In this document: piece after piece, positions 1 to 9,214 of the stretch | Position numbering within the stretch: the first letter of the stretch is position 1 | Layout: every line of letters starts with the position of its first letter | Source of the DNA: Colwellia ponticola | GTDB lineage: Bacteria; Pseudomonadota; Gammaproteobacteria; Enterobacterales; Alteromonadaceae | Length of the DNA stretch: 64,000 nt | Assembly (NCBI RefSeq): GCF_005885605.1 | Contig: NZ_SZVP01000004.1 | Coordinates: 1-64,000, forward strand | Direction of reading: 5' to 3' | Notes under the pieces: generated by a model | What the model was told of the DNA's origin: nothing | Database searches by the model: none | What the model saw: only the letters and a program-made list of their open reading frames with translations | Made by a program: the position numbers and the translations under genes

Positions 1-417
1 CAAGAATGAAAGCTCAGCTTGTCTGTGATGCGTTAACAATGGCTATTTGGCAACGAAAACCCGATAAAGGGCTTATTGTTCACTCAGATCAGGGTGTTCA
101 ATACGCAAGCCACCTGTACAGGAACTTACTAAAAGATAATGGTTTTATTGGTAGTATGAGTAAAAAAGGCTGTTGTTGGGATAATGCTGTAGCGGAGAGC
201 TTTTTTGGCAGTTTAAAGCAAGAGCGTGTTCATTGGAGAAACTATGAAACACGTTATGAAGCACAACAAGACGTAATGAATTACATAACCATGTGGTACA
301 ACAGTAACCGATTACATTCCTACTTAGGGTATCAAAGCCCTAATGATTTTGAATTGAAAATTAATGAGTTAGAAAAAGTAGCTTAACTAGGGTGACTGAA
401 TTTACTTGACCAGGTCA
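1..417 (+). mobile_element. IS3-family insertion sequence, 3' part only
   Basis: The window opens inside the transposase of an IS3-family element. The coding part ends at 386. The element probably ends near 417, where the sequence reads GACCAGGTCA, because IS3-family ends finish in CA. The left end and the orfA part lie outside the window, so neither completeness nor target duplication can be judged. The exact right boundary is an inference. Confidence 0.7.
3..386 (+). CDS. IS3-family transposase OrfB, C-terminal part (partial at window edge)
   Basis: This is the C-terminal part of a DDE (rve-type integrase core) transposase. The second catalytic Asp is visible in HSDQGVQY and the catalytic Glu in DNAVAESFFGSLK, followed by the family's end pattern of YNSNRLHSYLGYQSP. 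These are hallmarks of IS3/IS150-group OrfB. The reading frame runs to the window edge (an Arg codon precedes the first Met seen), so the protein starts upstream. No frameshift or stop is visible in the part present, so the element may be active. It stands upstream of the his operon in the same orientation, about 400 bp before the his leader. Confidence 0.9.
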   Translation, partial: RMKAQLVCDALTMAIWQRKPDKGLIVHSDQGVQYASHLYRNLLKDNGFIGSMSKKGCCWDNAVAESFFGSLKQERVHWRNYETRYEAQQDVMNYITMWYNSNRLHSYLGYQSPNDFELKINELEKVA

Positions 418-497
418 GTCCTACCGTCTCATAAGTAATGTCGCGTCACACTATAGCTGATACATTGTTCAACACTTGGATTAATAGAATTTCTGTC

Positions 498-536
498 AAT
501 GAGAATTTGCCTCTAAATGAGAATATTCTTATTCTC
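498..536. promoter_or_regulatory. Fur-like operator candidate (two AATGAGAAT repeats and a dyad)
   Basis: AATGAGAAT occurs twice, at 498-506 and 516-524. The second copy leads into a perfect 7-bp dyad, GAGAATA-TTCT-TATTCTC (519-536). This resembles ferric uptake regulator sites, which are built from GATAAT/GAGAAT-type hexamers. No gene that it would obviously control is left between the IS end and the his leader. Family assignment is inference and weak. Confidence 0.25.
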
Positions 537-737
537 GACAAAATTAACCGATCACCAAGCACCAATCACTAAGTGCCAGAAAAAGTTAAGTAATTAATTC
601 AATTAGAGTAATAACGTAAACTGACTTACTTATAACAAATAACCATAATAAATCTTTATTTATTACTTGCAGCCAAGGAAATTAAACAGTAGTGTAATTG
701 TCATTAAATCAATTATTTCTATTGCTGATAATTTAAT

Positions 738-767
738 TTTACACTGCGATAAAATTAACAGCATAAA
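738..767 (+). promoter_or_regulatory. Candidate his operon promoter
   Basis: A possible -35 TTTACA (738-743) is followed 18 bases later by CATAAA (762-767) as a weak -10. It lies just upstream of the leader peptide start at 792, where a his promoter is expected. Both hexamers are imperfect, so the position is a best guess. The AT-rich stretch offers other alignments. Confidence 0.3.
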
Positions 768-791
768 CTTACTATCAGAGACGTTTAACAC

Positions 792-839
792 ATGAGTACT
801 AACCTGAATCGCCGACATCACCATCTTCATTACAACTAG
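792..839 (+). CDS. hisL: his operon leader peptide (HisL-like), 15 aa
   Basis: This short frame encodes MSTNLNRRHHHLHYN and stops with TAG at 837. Three consecutive His codons and a fourth two codons later (816-830) make it a classic attenuation leader. Ribosome stalling at these codons when charged His-tRNA is scarce would choose between alternative RNA folds. Its 5' half AACCTGAAT (801-809) pairs perfectly with ATTCAGGTT (843-851), which forms the expected pause hairpin over the His codons. A terminator follows at 945-980, and hisG starts at 1052. The sequence differs from the enterobacterial leader, which carries seven consecutive His codons, but the logic is the same. Confidence 0.85.
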   Translation: MSTNLNRRHHHLHYN

Positions 840-944
840 CCCATTCAGGTTTACTTAATCAGTAAACTATTGAAGGGCAACTGGCCTTTCAGTGGTTTTA
901 AAATAGCACTATACTCTCTCTTAATAGAAGTATCGGTAATTGCT

Positions 945-980
945 AAACCCCCGAAAGAGTCAACACTCTCTCGGGGGTTT
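945..980 (+). terminator. his operon attenuator terminator
   Basis: AAACCCCCGAAAGAGT (945-960), loop CAAC, and ACTCTCTCGGGGGTTT (965-980) form a 16-bp stem with one mismatch. A T-rich tail follows. It sits between the His-rich leader peptide and hisG, in the place of a transcription attenuator. When the leader is fully translated this hairpin should form and stop transcription. Confidence 0.85.
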
Positions 981-1051
981 TCGCATTTTAGCGAAGAATT
1001 AATTGTATATACATGACAAAATTTACGATAAAAATAATAGGAATTAGCATT

Positions 1052-1954
1052 ATGAGCACATCAGAGCCACGTTTACGCATTGCCATGCAAAAGTCAGGAC
1101 GCCTAAGTGAAGACACCCAAAAACTACTTAAGCTTTGTGGATTAAAGTTAAACCTAACTGATAGAAGATTATTAGCGCATGTAAGCAATATGCCTATTGA
1201 AATTATGCGTGTTCGTAGCAGCGATATTCCTGGTTTAATTATGGATGGCGTTTGTGATTTAGGTATTGTTGGTGATAACACCCTTGAAGAAGAGGAGCTA
1301 GATCGCAAATTAAAAGGCAATAAGGCTGACTACATTCGCACTACGCCATTAGATTTTGGTGGCTGTCGCTTTTCAATTGCGATGCCTGAAGAGTTTGAAT
1401 ACACCGGCTTAGACTGTTTAAACGGTTTACGTTTTGCAACCACTTACCCACAATTACTCAATCGCTTTGCTAAAGCCAATGGTATCAACGTAGAATTTTG
1501 CTTATTAAAAGGCTCTGTTGAAGTAGCACCTCGCGTTGGCTTAGCCGACGGTATTTGTGATTTAGTCTCTACTGGCGCAACTCTTGAAGCCAATGGCCTA
1601 AAAGAAGTCGCCGAAGTTTTCCGCTCAAAAGCATCACTCATTCAACGAGCTGAAGGATTTACTCCAGCAAAACAAGCTATTTTAGATACTTTATTACCAC
1701 GCATCCACGGCGTAATGAAAGCTAAAGAAAGCAAGTATATCATGCTACACGCGCCAAAAGAGAAAATAGCCCAAGTCAGTAAACTCATGCCAGGCACAGA
1801 AACGCCAACCGTTTTACCACTAGCAGGACGTGAAGACATGGTTGCCGTGCATGTAGTCGCTACAGAAACATTTTTCTGGGAAACGATGGAGCAGTTAAAA
1901 GACCTAGGTTGTCACTCTATACTGGTAATGCCTATTGAGAAAATGATGGGCTAA
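1052..1954 (+). CDS. hisG: ATP phosphoribosyltransferase HisG (long form)
   Basis: HisG catalyses the first step of histidine synthesis, joining ATP and PRPP to give phosphoribosyl-ATP, and is the enzyme normally feedback-inhibited by histidine. The 300-residue length and the N-terminus [13 protein letters not shown] match the long, hexameric HisG of enterobacteria. Further matches are the conserved GSVEVAPR and [14 protein letters not shown] (PRPP-binding region). The C-terminal regulatory domain ends in [10 protein letters not shown]. An in-frame ATG lies at 1013, but the ATG at 1052 follows AGGA at a good distance and gives the family N-terminus. It is the first structural gene behind the attenuator. 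A 232-bp gap holding a repeat separates it from hisD. Confidence 0.97.
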   Translation: MSTSEPRLRIAMQKSGRLSEDTQKLLKLCGLKLNLTDRRLLAHVSNMPIEIMRVRSSDIPGLIMDGVCDLGIVGDNTLEEEELDRKLKGNKADYIRTTPLDFGGCRFSIAMPEEFEYTGLDCLNGLRFATTYPQLLNRFAKANGINVEFCLLKGSVEVAPRVGLADGICDLVSTGATLEANGLKEVAEVFRSKASLIQRAEGFTPAKQAILDTLLPRIHGVMKAKESKYIMLHAPKEKIAQVSKLMPGTETPTVLPLAGREDMVAVHVVATETFFWETMEQLKDLGCHSILVMPIEKMMG

Positions 1955-1967
1955 ATAAGCAGCATAC

Positions 1968-2064
1968 TTGAGACTTCAGCGGCATTGTCGGTGTTGTGAG
2001 TTAGCATCACTTAGCACACTAAGCTCAGGCAACTAACCACTTGACAGCTTTGCTGAAGTCATAA
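1968..2064 (+). repeat. his-operon intergenic repeat, copy 1
   Basis: This stretch between hisG and hisD aligns with one between hisA and hisF (copy 2). Shared blocks in the same order are CATTGTCG, CATCACTTA, AAGCTC, GGC, TTGAC and GCTTTG, with only one-base spacing changes. Copy 1 is bounded by a perfect inverted pair, GACTTCAGC (1972-1980) and GCTGAAGTC (2052-2060), so the RNA could fold into one large hairpin. The nature of the element is unknown. Confidence 0.55.
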
Positions 2065-2107
2065 TTATTTAGCTTAGTTTTACAGTAAACACCTTTACAA
2101 TATATTG

Positions 2108-2151
2108 AAAAAGCTAGTACTAAGCAGCGACACCAAAAAGCTAGCACTAAA
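2108..2151 (+). repeat. 27-bp-spaced tandem repeat upstream of hisD
   Basis: AAAAAGCTAGTACTAA (from 2108) recurs 27 bases later as AAAAAGCTAGCACTAA (from 2135). It lies just before hisD and probably reflects a local duplication. No function is suggested. Confidence 0.5.
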
Positions 2152-2186
2152 AAGCTTTTACTTATAAATAATATCGAGAAAGCATT

Positions 2187-3491
2187 ATGATTGATCAACT
2201 AATTAATTGGCAAACACTGTCAGAGCAGCAAAAAAAATCGGCCCTTGCTCGACCTGCAATAGCAGATAGTGCTTTATTATCAACACAGGTTGCCAATATT
2301 ATATCGCGTGTTAAGAATCAAGGCGACAAAGCGCTTTTTGAACTTACTGAACAATTTGATGGTATTGCACTCAATACGTTAACAGTAAGCGCTGAGCAAG
2401 TAGCACAAGCTAAGGCAAGATTATCTGATAAACGTCTACAAGCAATACACACTGCCTATAAACAAATAAAATCGTTTCATAGCGCCCAACAAGCTACGGA
2501 TATAACCGTTGAAACCACACCTGGTGTTAAGTGCACACTCAAAACAGAAGCCATTGAAAGTGTAGGTTTATACATACCAGCTGGCTCAGCGCCCTTACCA
2601 TCGACGGTATTAATGTTAGGTGTTCCAGCTCAAATTACTGGCTGTGAACGTACCGCTCTTGTTTGCCCGCCAGATAAAAATGGTCAACTAGCCGATGAAG
2701 TGCTAGTTGCCGCCAACCTTTGCGGCATCAATGAAATATATACTGTAGGTGGCGCACAGGCTATTGCAGCACTGGCTTATGGCACCGAGACCATACCGGC
2801 AGTAAACAAAGTATTTGGCCCAGGTAACCGTTATGTTACTGAAGCAAAAACACAGCTTTCACAACAAGTGGCTGGTTTTGCCATTGATATGCCTGCGGGC
2901 CCTTCTGAAGTATTGGTTATAGCCGATAAGCAAGCAAACGCTGCTTTTATCGCGGCTGATTTATTATCACAAGCTGAACACGGTGTTGATAGCCAAGTTA
3001 TATTGTTAAGTGATAGCGAGTCGTTAATCGATAAAGTATCAACAGAACTAGAAAAACAAATTGCGTTATTATCTCGACGTGATATCGCCAAACAAGCGTT
3101 AAAGCAATCTCGTTTAATTTTAACTAAAGATTTAGCGCAAGCGGTTGAAGTATCAAATCAATACGGACCAGAGCACTTAATTGTGCAAACAGAAAATGCA
3201 TCAACACTATTGGCTAGTTTACGTAATGCTGGTTCAATTTTTGTCGGGGCTTATACACCTGAATCTGCTGGCGATTACGCTAGTGGCACCAATCACGTAT
3301 TACCCACTTATGGTTATTCAAAAGTCATCTCAAGCTTATCTCTCGCTGATTTTTCTCGTCGTTATACCGTACAAGAAATAACAAAAGCGGGCTTGGCCAG
3401 TTTAGCTGAGTGTATTATTGAATTAACCGATGCAGAGGGTTTAGATGCACATCAACGTGCAGTAACTATTCGCTTAGAAGAAGGCGCGTAA
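2187..3491 (+). CDS. hisD: Histidinol dehydrogenase HisD
   Basis: HisD carries out the last two steps, oxidising L-histidinol through histidinal to L-histidine with NAD+. It is a zinc enzyme. The 434-residue length is typical. Visible family landmarks are GLYIPAGSAPLPSTVLMLGVPA, FGPGNRYVTEAK, DMPAGPSEVLVIAD, the zinc-ligand segment LLSQAEHG and the C-terminal ESAGDYASGTNHVLPT followed by AHQRAVTIR, which contains a conserved His. hisC begins two bases after its stop, so the two are translationally close. The start used has no competing in-frame Met nearby. Confidence 0.97.
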   Translation: MIDQLINWQTLSEQQKKSALARPAIADSALLSTQVANIISRVKNQGDKALFELTEQFDGIALNTLTVSAEQVAQAKARLSDKRLQAIHTAYKQIKSFHSAQQATDITVETTPGVKCTLKTEAIESVGLYIPAGSAPLPSTVLMLGVPAQITGCERTALVCPPDKNGQLADEVLVAANLCGINEIYTVGGAQAIAALAYGTETIPAVNKVFGPGNRYVTEAKTQLSQQVAGFAIDMPAGPSEVLVIADKQANAAFIAADLLSQAEHGVDSQVILLSDSESLIDKVSTELEKQIALLSRRDIAKQALKQSRLILTKDLAQAVEVSNQYGPEHLIVQTENASTLLASLRNAGSIFVGAYTPESAGDYASGTNHVLPTYGYSKVISSLSLADFSRRYTVQEITKAGLASLAECIIELTDAEGLDAHQRAVTIRLEEGA

Positions 3492-3493
3492 TC

Positions 3494-4660
3494 ATGACAG
3501 CATCAGCTGATAGCAGCTTAATAGCGAGTTCTTTGGAAAATAAAAACTTAATAGACAAATTAGCCAGAGCAGAGCTGGTAGATATGGTGCCATATCAATC
3601 AGCAAGACGCTTATTTGCCAGTGGCGATAATGATCAGGCAAACAGCAAAACATGGCTTAATGCCAACGAAGCGCCAGGAACAGGCAAGTATCAGGTAACA
3701 AGTGAAAATATTAACCGCTATCCTGATTTTCAACCACAAGCATTATTAAGTGCTTATAGTAATTATTGCGGTTTACCGGTAGAAAACATCTTAGCAACTC
3801 GCGGCGCCGATGAAGGTATTGAATTAATCATTCGCAGCTTTTGTCGTGCTTATCAAGACAGTATTTTAATTTGTCCACCAACCTATGGTATGTATGCCAT
3901 TAGTGCAGAAAACCACGGCGCTGGTATTGTTAGTGTGCCTCTACTTAACGTTACACAAAGAGACTCTGCACAGCCAGATTGTCAACTTGATCTTGACGGT
4001 TTAAAACAGCAAGTAGGTAAGGTTAAAGTGGTATTTTTATGCTCGCCTGGTAACCCAAGTGGTAACCTATTACCAACAGCACAAATTAACGCTGCCATTG
4101 AGTTGTTTAAAGAGTCAGCCATTATAGTGGTTGATGAAGCTTATTATGAATATGCCGCCACTAAAGAAGTAGCGAATAGTCAGTTAATTACACAATATGA
4201 AAACGTTATTGTCTTAAGAACGTTATCAAAAGCTTTTGCTTTAGCGGGCTTACGTTGCGGCTTTACCTTAGCAAGCAAAGCAGTGATCACCCTATTAAGT
4301 AAAGTGATTGCGCCCTACCCTATTTCAGCGCCCGTTGCTGAAATAGCCAGTAAATCATTACGCAATGACTTAGCGGTTATGCAGACAAGAGTTGAGCAGG
4401 TAACCATATTGCGCGAGCAGTTAAGCCATTGGTTAACTAAGCAACACTGGTGTTGTTATGTGTTTAGCAGTGACGCCAACTTTGTACTGTTTCGCTGTAC
4501 TAGCGAAGCCGATAAAAACCGTGTATTTAATCTATTACTTGCAAACAACATATTAATTCGTGACCAATCTAAACAGCTGCAGCTTGATAACTGCCTACGT
4601 ATTAGCATTGGTAGTGAAGCTGAACTCACCCAGCTACAAAAGCTATTAGATACACTATAA
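3494..4660 (+). CDS. hisC: Histidinol-phosphate aminotransferase HisC
   Basis: HisC is a class I/II PLP aminotransferase that converts imidazole-acetol phosphate and glutamate to histidinol phosphate. The 388-residue protein shows ATRGADEGIELIIRSF, the PLP-contacting VDEAYYEY and the Schiff-base lysine in RTLSKAFALAGLRCGF (Lys246). The first ~35 residues are longer than in E. coli HisC and poorly conserved in style, so the true start could lie slightly downstream. The annotated ATG immediately follows the hisD stop. A hairpin separates it from hisB. Confidence 0.95.
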   Translation: MTASADSSLIASSLENKNLIDKLARAELVDMVPYQSARRLFASGDNDQANSKTWLNANEAPGTGKYQVTSENINRYPDFQPQALLSAYSNYCGLPVENILATRGADEGIELIIRSFCRAYQDSILICPPTYGMYAISAENHGAGIVSVPLLNVTQRDSAQPDCQLDLDGLKQQVGKVKVVFLCSPGNPSGNLLPTAQINAAIELFKESAIIVVDEAYYEYAATKEVANSQLITQYENVIVLRTLSKAFALAGLRCGFTLASKAVITLLSKVIAPYPISAPVAEIASKSLRNDLAVMQTRVEQVTILREQLSHWLTKQHWCCYVFSSDANFVLFRCTSEADKNRVFNLLLANNILIRDQSKQLQLDNCLRISIGSEAELTQLQKLLDTL

Positions 4661-4668
4661 ATAAAGTA

Positions 4669-4697
4669 GTTATCGCTAACATGACTGTTAGCGTAAC
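4669..4697 (+). other. Intercistronic hairpin between hisC and hisB
   Basis: GTTATCGCTAAC (4669-4680) and GTTAGCGTAAC (4687-4697) pair with a single bulged T around a six-base loop. There is no T-run after it, so it is not a terminator. It may protect or punctuate the polycistronic RNA. Confidence 0.5.
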
Positions 4698-4709
4698 AAA
4701 CCTAATTAA

Positions 4710-5803
<1,094 letters not shown>

Positions 5804-5804
<1 letters not shown>

Positions 5805-6412
5805 TGACAAAGGCAAAGCATGTTATTGTTGATACCGGCTGTGCTAACTTAGCTTCGGTAAAGTTTGCAGTTGAACGCTTGGGTTATCAAGTAACCATTA
5901 CTGATGATGTTGATTTAATACAAAGTGCTGATAAAGTTATTTTCCCCGGTGTTGGTAGTGCTAAGCATGCCATGGAAAACATCAAAACTAAAAACTTAGT
6001 GAGTGTTTTGCAAAACTTAACTCAGCCAGTGCTTGGCTTTTGCTTAGGTATGCAATTAATGACTGAGTCATCAAAAGAAGGTGGTAATGACGGGTTAGTA
6101 CCCTGCTTAAATTTAATTCCAACTAAAGTTGAGCCATTACAAGCACAAGGTAATAGATTGCCACACATGGGCTGGAATACGCTCACCACCGTTAGCGACC
6201 ACCCTGTTTTTAAAGGTATTTGTGTTGGTGATTATTTCTATTTTGTGCACAGTTTTGCCGCGCCAATTAGCGAATACACCATTGCTGGCTGTGAATACGG
6301 TAGTACTTTTTCTGCCGCTATCGCTAAAGATAACTTTATTGGTTGTCAATTCCACCCTGAGCGCTCAAGTGCTTTAGGCAGTAAAATAATACAAAACTTC
6401 TTGGAGATGTAA
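5804..6412 (+). CDS. hisH: Imidazole glycerol phosphate synthase, glutaminase subunit HisH
   Basis: HisH is a class I glutamine amidotransferase that supplies ammonia to HisF. The triad is visible: nucleophile Cys80 in LGFCLGMQ, and His184/Glu186 in FHPERSS near the C-terminus. The 202-residue length is typical. It starts inside the hisB stop codon, and hisA begins four bases after its own stop. HisH and HisF form one enzyme complex although hisA lies between their genes, which is the standard order. Confidence 0.96.
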
Positions 6413-6415
6413 GCC

Positions 6416-7156
6416 ATGATGATCCCCGCAATTGACCTGATTGATGGTCAAGTAGTTCGCCTTTACCAAGGTGATTATGATCAAAAGACAAACTACGAGT
6501 ATACCGCTAAAGAACGTCAAGACTTATACGCACAAGCCGGTGCTACCGTGATGCACTTTGTTGATTTGGACGGTGCTAAAGACTCAACTAAACGCCAGCT
6601 AACCTTGTTAAAAACATTAATGAATCATAACACTATGATCATTCAAGTAGGTGGCGGTGTACGTTGTAAGGCAGATGTAGAACAACTGTTAAATGTTGGT
6701 GCAGACCGTGTTGTTATTGGTTCATTAGCCATTAAACAACCTGAATTAGTACGTGAATGGATCATCGAATTTGGTGGCGATAAGATCGTATTAGCACTGG
6801 ATGTTAAAATTGATGAAAATGGTAATAAAACTCTGCCAACACATGGTTGGATTAAAGACAGTGGTGTTAACTTAGAAGATTTATTAACACACTACCAAGA
6901 CGCCGGTTTAAAGCACGTACTTTGTACCGATATTAGTAAAGATGGTACCCTTTCTGGCTCAAACGTGACTATGTATACCGAGCTATGTGCGCAATATCCA
7001 AACCTAGCATGGCAAGCCTCAGGTGGCATTGGCAGCTTAGACGATATTAAAGCCTTAATTCCAACGGGCGTTAGTGGCGTTATATTAGGTCGTTCATTAC
7101 TCGAAGGTAAGTTCACCCTAGAACAAGCCATTGCTTGTTGGCCTCAATCGTCATAA
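6416..7156 (+). CDS. hisA: Phosphoribosylformimino-AICAR-phosphate isomerase HisA
   Basis: HisA is a (beta/alpha)8-barrel isomerase converting ProFAR to PRFAR. The N-terminus IPAIDLIDGQVVRLYQGDY, VGGGVRCKADVEQLL, the phosphate-binding SGGIGSLDDIKAL and GVILGRSLLEG are characteristic. Length is 246 residues. Two adjacent ATG codons (6416 and 6419) could each serve as start; both give a normal N-terminus. The gene overlaps nothing but lies only three bases from hisH. Confidence 0.96.
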   Translation: MMIPAIDLIDGQVVRLYQGDYDQKTNYEYTAKERQDLYAQAGATVMHFVDLDGAKDSTKRQLTLLKTLMNHNTMIIQVGGGVRCKADVEQLLNVGADRVVIGSLAIKQPELVREWIIEFGGDKIVLALDVKIDENGNKTLPTHGWIKDSGVNLEDLLTHYQDAGLKHVLCTDISKDGTLSGSNVTMYTELCAQYPNLAWQASGGIGSLDDIKALIPTGVSGVILGRSLLEGKFTLEQAIACWPQSS

Positions 7157-7166
7157 AAAGTATTAA

Positions 7167-7246
7167 TACAGCATTGTCGTCACTCATCACGCCATCACTT
7201 ATAAAACATAAGCTCTGGCGTTCATCATTTGACGGCTTTGTTTAAA
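7167..7246 (+). repeat. his-operon intergenic repeat, copy 2
   Basis: This second copy lies in the 182-bp gap between hisA and hisF. It carries the same ordered blocks CATTGTCG, CATCACTTA, AAGCTC, GGC, TTGAC and GCTTTG as the hisG-hisD gap. The outer inverted pair of copy 1 is eroded here, with TTTAAATC in place of GCTGAAGTC. The two gaps holding these repeats are the only long ones inside the operon. Confidence 0.55.
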
Positions 7247-7338
7247 TCCTTTTTATTTAGATTGAAACTCAATTATGAATAAAAATATAATGTAAAGTCA
7301 CAATGATTAACATTGTGACCTAAACGGGAGAAGGCTCC

Positions 7339-8127
7339 ATGTTAGCCAGAAGAATTATTCCTTGCTTAGATGTTCGTGACGGTAAAGTTGTCAAAGGCGT
7401 TCAATTTCGCAATCATGAAATTATTGGTGATATTGTGCCATTAGCTAAGAAATATGCTGAAGCGGGTGCTGATGAATTAGTTTTTTATGATATTACTGCT
7501 AGCGCTGATGACCGTGTAGTAGATAAAAGTTGGATCAGTCGTATTGCCGAAGTTATCGATATTCCTTTTTGTGTTGCTGGCGGTATAAAAAGCGAAGCAG
7601 ACGCAAAAGAAATCTTAATGATGGGCGCAGACAAAATTAGTATTAACTCGCCTGCCCTAAGAGACCCTGAACTAATCACGCGTTTAGCCGATGTATTTGG
7701 CCAACAGTGTATTGTTGTTGGTATTGACAGTTTTTATAATAAAGACGCTAATGGCGGCAAGGGCGAATATCAAGTTTATCAATTTACCGGTGATGAAAAA
7801 CGCACCCAGCAAACAGGCTGGACTACTTTTGACTGGATTAAAAAAGTAGTGAGTTTAGGTGCAGGTGAAATAGTATTAAATTGCATGAACCAAGACGGTG
7901 TTCGTCAAGGTTATGATATTGAGCAACTACAACAAGCCAGATCAGTATGTAGTGTGCCTTTAATCGCCTCAGGTGGCGCAGGTACTATGGCACACTTTAG
8001 TGAGGTTTATCGTCAAGCCGACGTTGATGGCGCATTAGCCGCATCAGTTTTCCACAAAGGTGTTATTGCCATTAAAGACTTAAAAGATTATTTAAAAGAC
8101 CAAAATATTGAGGTAAGACCATGTTAG
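7339..8127 (+). CDS. hisF: Imidazole glycerol phosphate synthase, cyclase subunit HisF
   Basis: HisF is the (beta/alpha)8-barrel cyclase that uses ammonia from HisH to turn PRFAR into imidazole glycerol phosphate and AICAR. The N-terminus [19 protein letters not shown] places catalytic Asp11, and the second catalytic Asp is in [19 protein letters not shown] and [12 protein letters not shown] are also conserved. Length is 262 residues. A strong ribosome binding site (GGGAGAAGG, ending five bases before the ATG) fits re-initiation after the long gap from hisA. Its end overlaps hisI by seven bases. Confidence 0.97.
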   Translation: MLARRIIPCLDVRDGKVVKGVQFRNHEIIGDIVPLAKKYAEAGADELVFYDITASADDRVVDKSWISRIAEVIDIPFCVAGGIKSEADAKEILMMGADKISINSPALRDPELITRLADVFGQQCIVVGIDSFYNKDANGGKGEYQVYQFTGDEKRTQQTGWTTFDWIKKVVSLGAGEIVLNCMNQDGVRQGYDIEQLQQARSVCSVPLIASGGAGTMAHFSEVYRQADVDGALAASVFHKGVIAIKDLKDYLKDQNIEVRPC

Positions 8128-8741
8128 TAAACGAAAGTAATATCGATGCGTTAGCATGGGATAAAATGGATAACCTAATACCTGCCATTATTCAACATAG
8201 CGCTACTGGCGCAGTGTTAATGCAAGGTTACATGAACAAGGCATCACTTGCCGCGACCTTAAGCACAGGCAAAGCGACATTTTTTAGCCGTTCAAAACAG
8301 GCATTATGGGTTAAAGGCGAAACCTCTGGTAATTTCCTTGAAGTAAAACAGGTGCTAACGGATTGCGATAACGATAGTTTATTAATCGCTTGCACACCTA
8401 TTGGACCAAGCTGCCATCTTGGTACCGAGTCATGCTTTCCTGAACAAAAGTTAACGCAACAAAACTTTTTAAGTCAACTTGAACAAGTCATTGAACAACG
8501 CAAAGGTGATGATCCAAAAGAAAGTTACACTGCGCACCTGTTTTCTCGTGGCACCACGAAAATGGCACAAAAAGTGGGTGAAGAAGGCGTTGAAGTCGCA
8601 CTAGCTGCGGTTGCAGAAACCAAAGAAGATTTATTAGGTGAATGTGCAGATTTGTTCTATCACACCTTAGTATTACTTGCTGATCAAAAAATTGAGCTTA
8701 GTGAAGTCATGGCAGTATTACAACAACGTCATAATAAGTAA
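8121..8741 (+). CDS. hisI: Bifunctional phosphoribosyl-AMP cyclohydrolase / phosphoribosyl-ATP pyrophosphatase HisIE
   Basis: The N-terminal domain (about residues 1-115) is the PR-AMP cyclohydrolase, with the KGETSGNFL motif and zinc-binding residues in [11 protein letters not shown] and [12 protein letters not shown]. The C-terminal domain is the MazG-like PR-ATP pyrophosphatase, with [13 protein letters not shown] and an acidic ECADLFYH helix. Together they do steps 2 and 3 of the pathway. The 206-residue fused form is usual in gammaproteobacteria. It overlaps hisF by seven bases and closes the operon; a MITE-like element begins 12 bp after its stop. Confidence 0.97.
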   Translation: MLVNESNIDALAWDKMDNLIPAIIQHSATGAVLMQGYMNKASLAATLSTGKATFFSRSKQALWVKGETSGNFLEVKQVLTDCDNDSLLIACTPIGPSCHLGTESCFPEQKLTQQNFLSQLEQVIEQRKGDDPKESYTAHLFSRGTTKMAQKVGEEGVEVALAAVAETKEDLLGECADLFYHTLVLLADQKIELSEVMAVLQQRHNK

Positions 8742-8753
8742 TCACTATAAGTA

Positions 8754-9105
8754 ATAGCAATTCTATTAAATTTATTCCCAACTCAGGGCTGTATTAGCGA
8801 GCTTAGAACAAGCAAAATTTGTTAAGTATAGTGAGTCTATATTTCATCAATTTTGTGCTGTTATCAGTTTGCTAATAAACTCCCGAAGGGCGAGTACCTA
8901 ATAAAAGGCAAAGGCTTACATGCGGCGTTATTGATTTTGGCAAGGAGGCTACACGGAGGTAGCTTATTAGTGAATGCAGGACACACATTCTCCTGAGTAA
9001 ATGCAGGACACACATTCTCCTGAGTAACCATTCTCTTCAATCAATGCCTTGCCTCTAAGCCTTTTAACCCTCGCTGAGTGGGAAATAACTTAATAGACTT
9101 GGTAT
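8754..9105 (+). mobile_element. MITE-like element, copy A (352 bp, terminal inverted repeats)
   Basis: The two ends (8754-8786 and 9074-9105) are imperfect inverted repeats of about 32 bp, both beginning ATAnCAA when read inward. The interior has no credible gene. It aligns over its whole length, in inverted orientation, with 26385-26697. It contains internal dyads, such as GCTAC...GTAGC and CAGGA...TCCTG. A 27-bp unit is duplicated in tandem at 8974-9000 and 9001-9027, whereas copy B has one unit. TA precedes the left end. The structure suggests a non-autonomous element mobilised by an IS630/Tc1-type transposase; that origin is inferred. Confidence 0.8.
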
Positions 9106-9119
9106 AAGAGTCGCTTTTT

Positions 9120-9154
9120 ATTCAACGTTTAGGCTATGTTGCTAAGCGTTGAAT
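9120..9154. other. Hairpin downstream of the MITE
   Basis: ATTCAACGTTTAG and CTAAGCGTTGAAT pair over 13 positions with one G-T, around a nine-base loop. It lies between the his operon and a convergent gene at 9215. It lacks a clear T-tract on either strand, so it is only a possible transcription boundary. Confidence 0.45.
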
Positions 9155-9214
9155 AAATACTGACTAAACGTTAAATAATATTGATGACGTTACGCCATAA
9201 CACTGAGCAGATTA

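Noticed and set aside
8974..9027. Tiny open frame reading M-Q-D-T-H-S-P-E in each 27-bp unit
   Set aside because: It lies inside a non-coding MITE, has no ribosome binding site and arises only because the unit length is a multiple of three.
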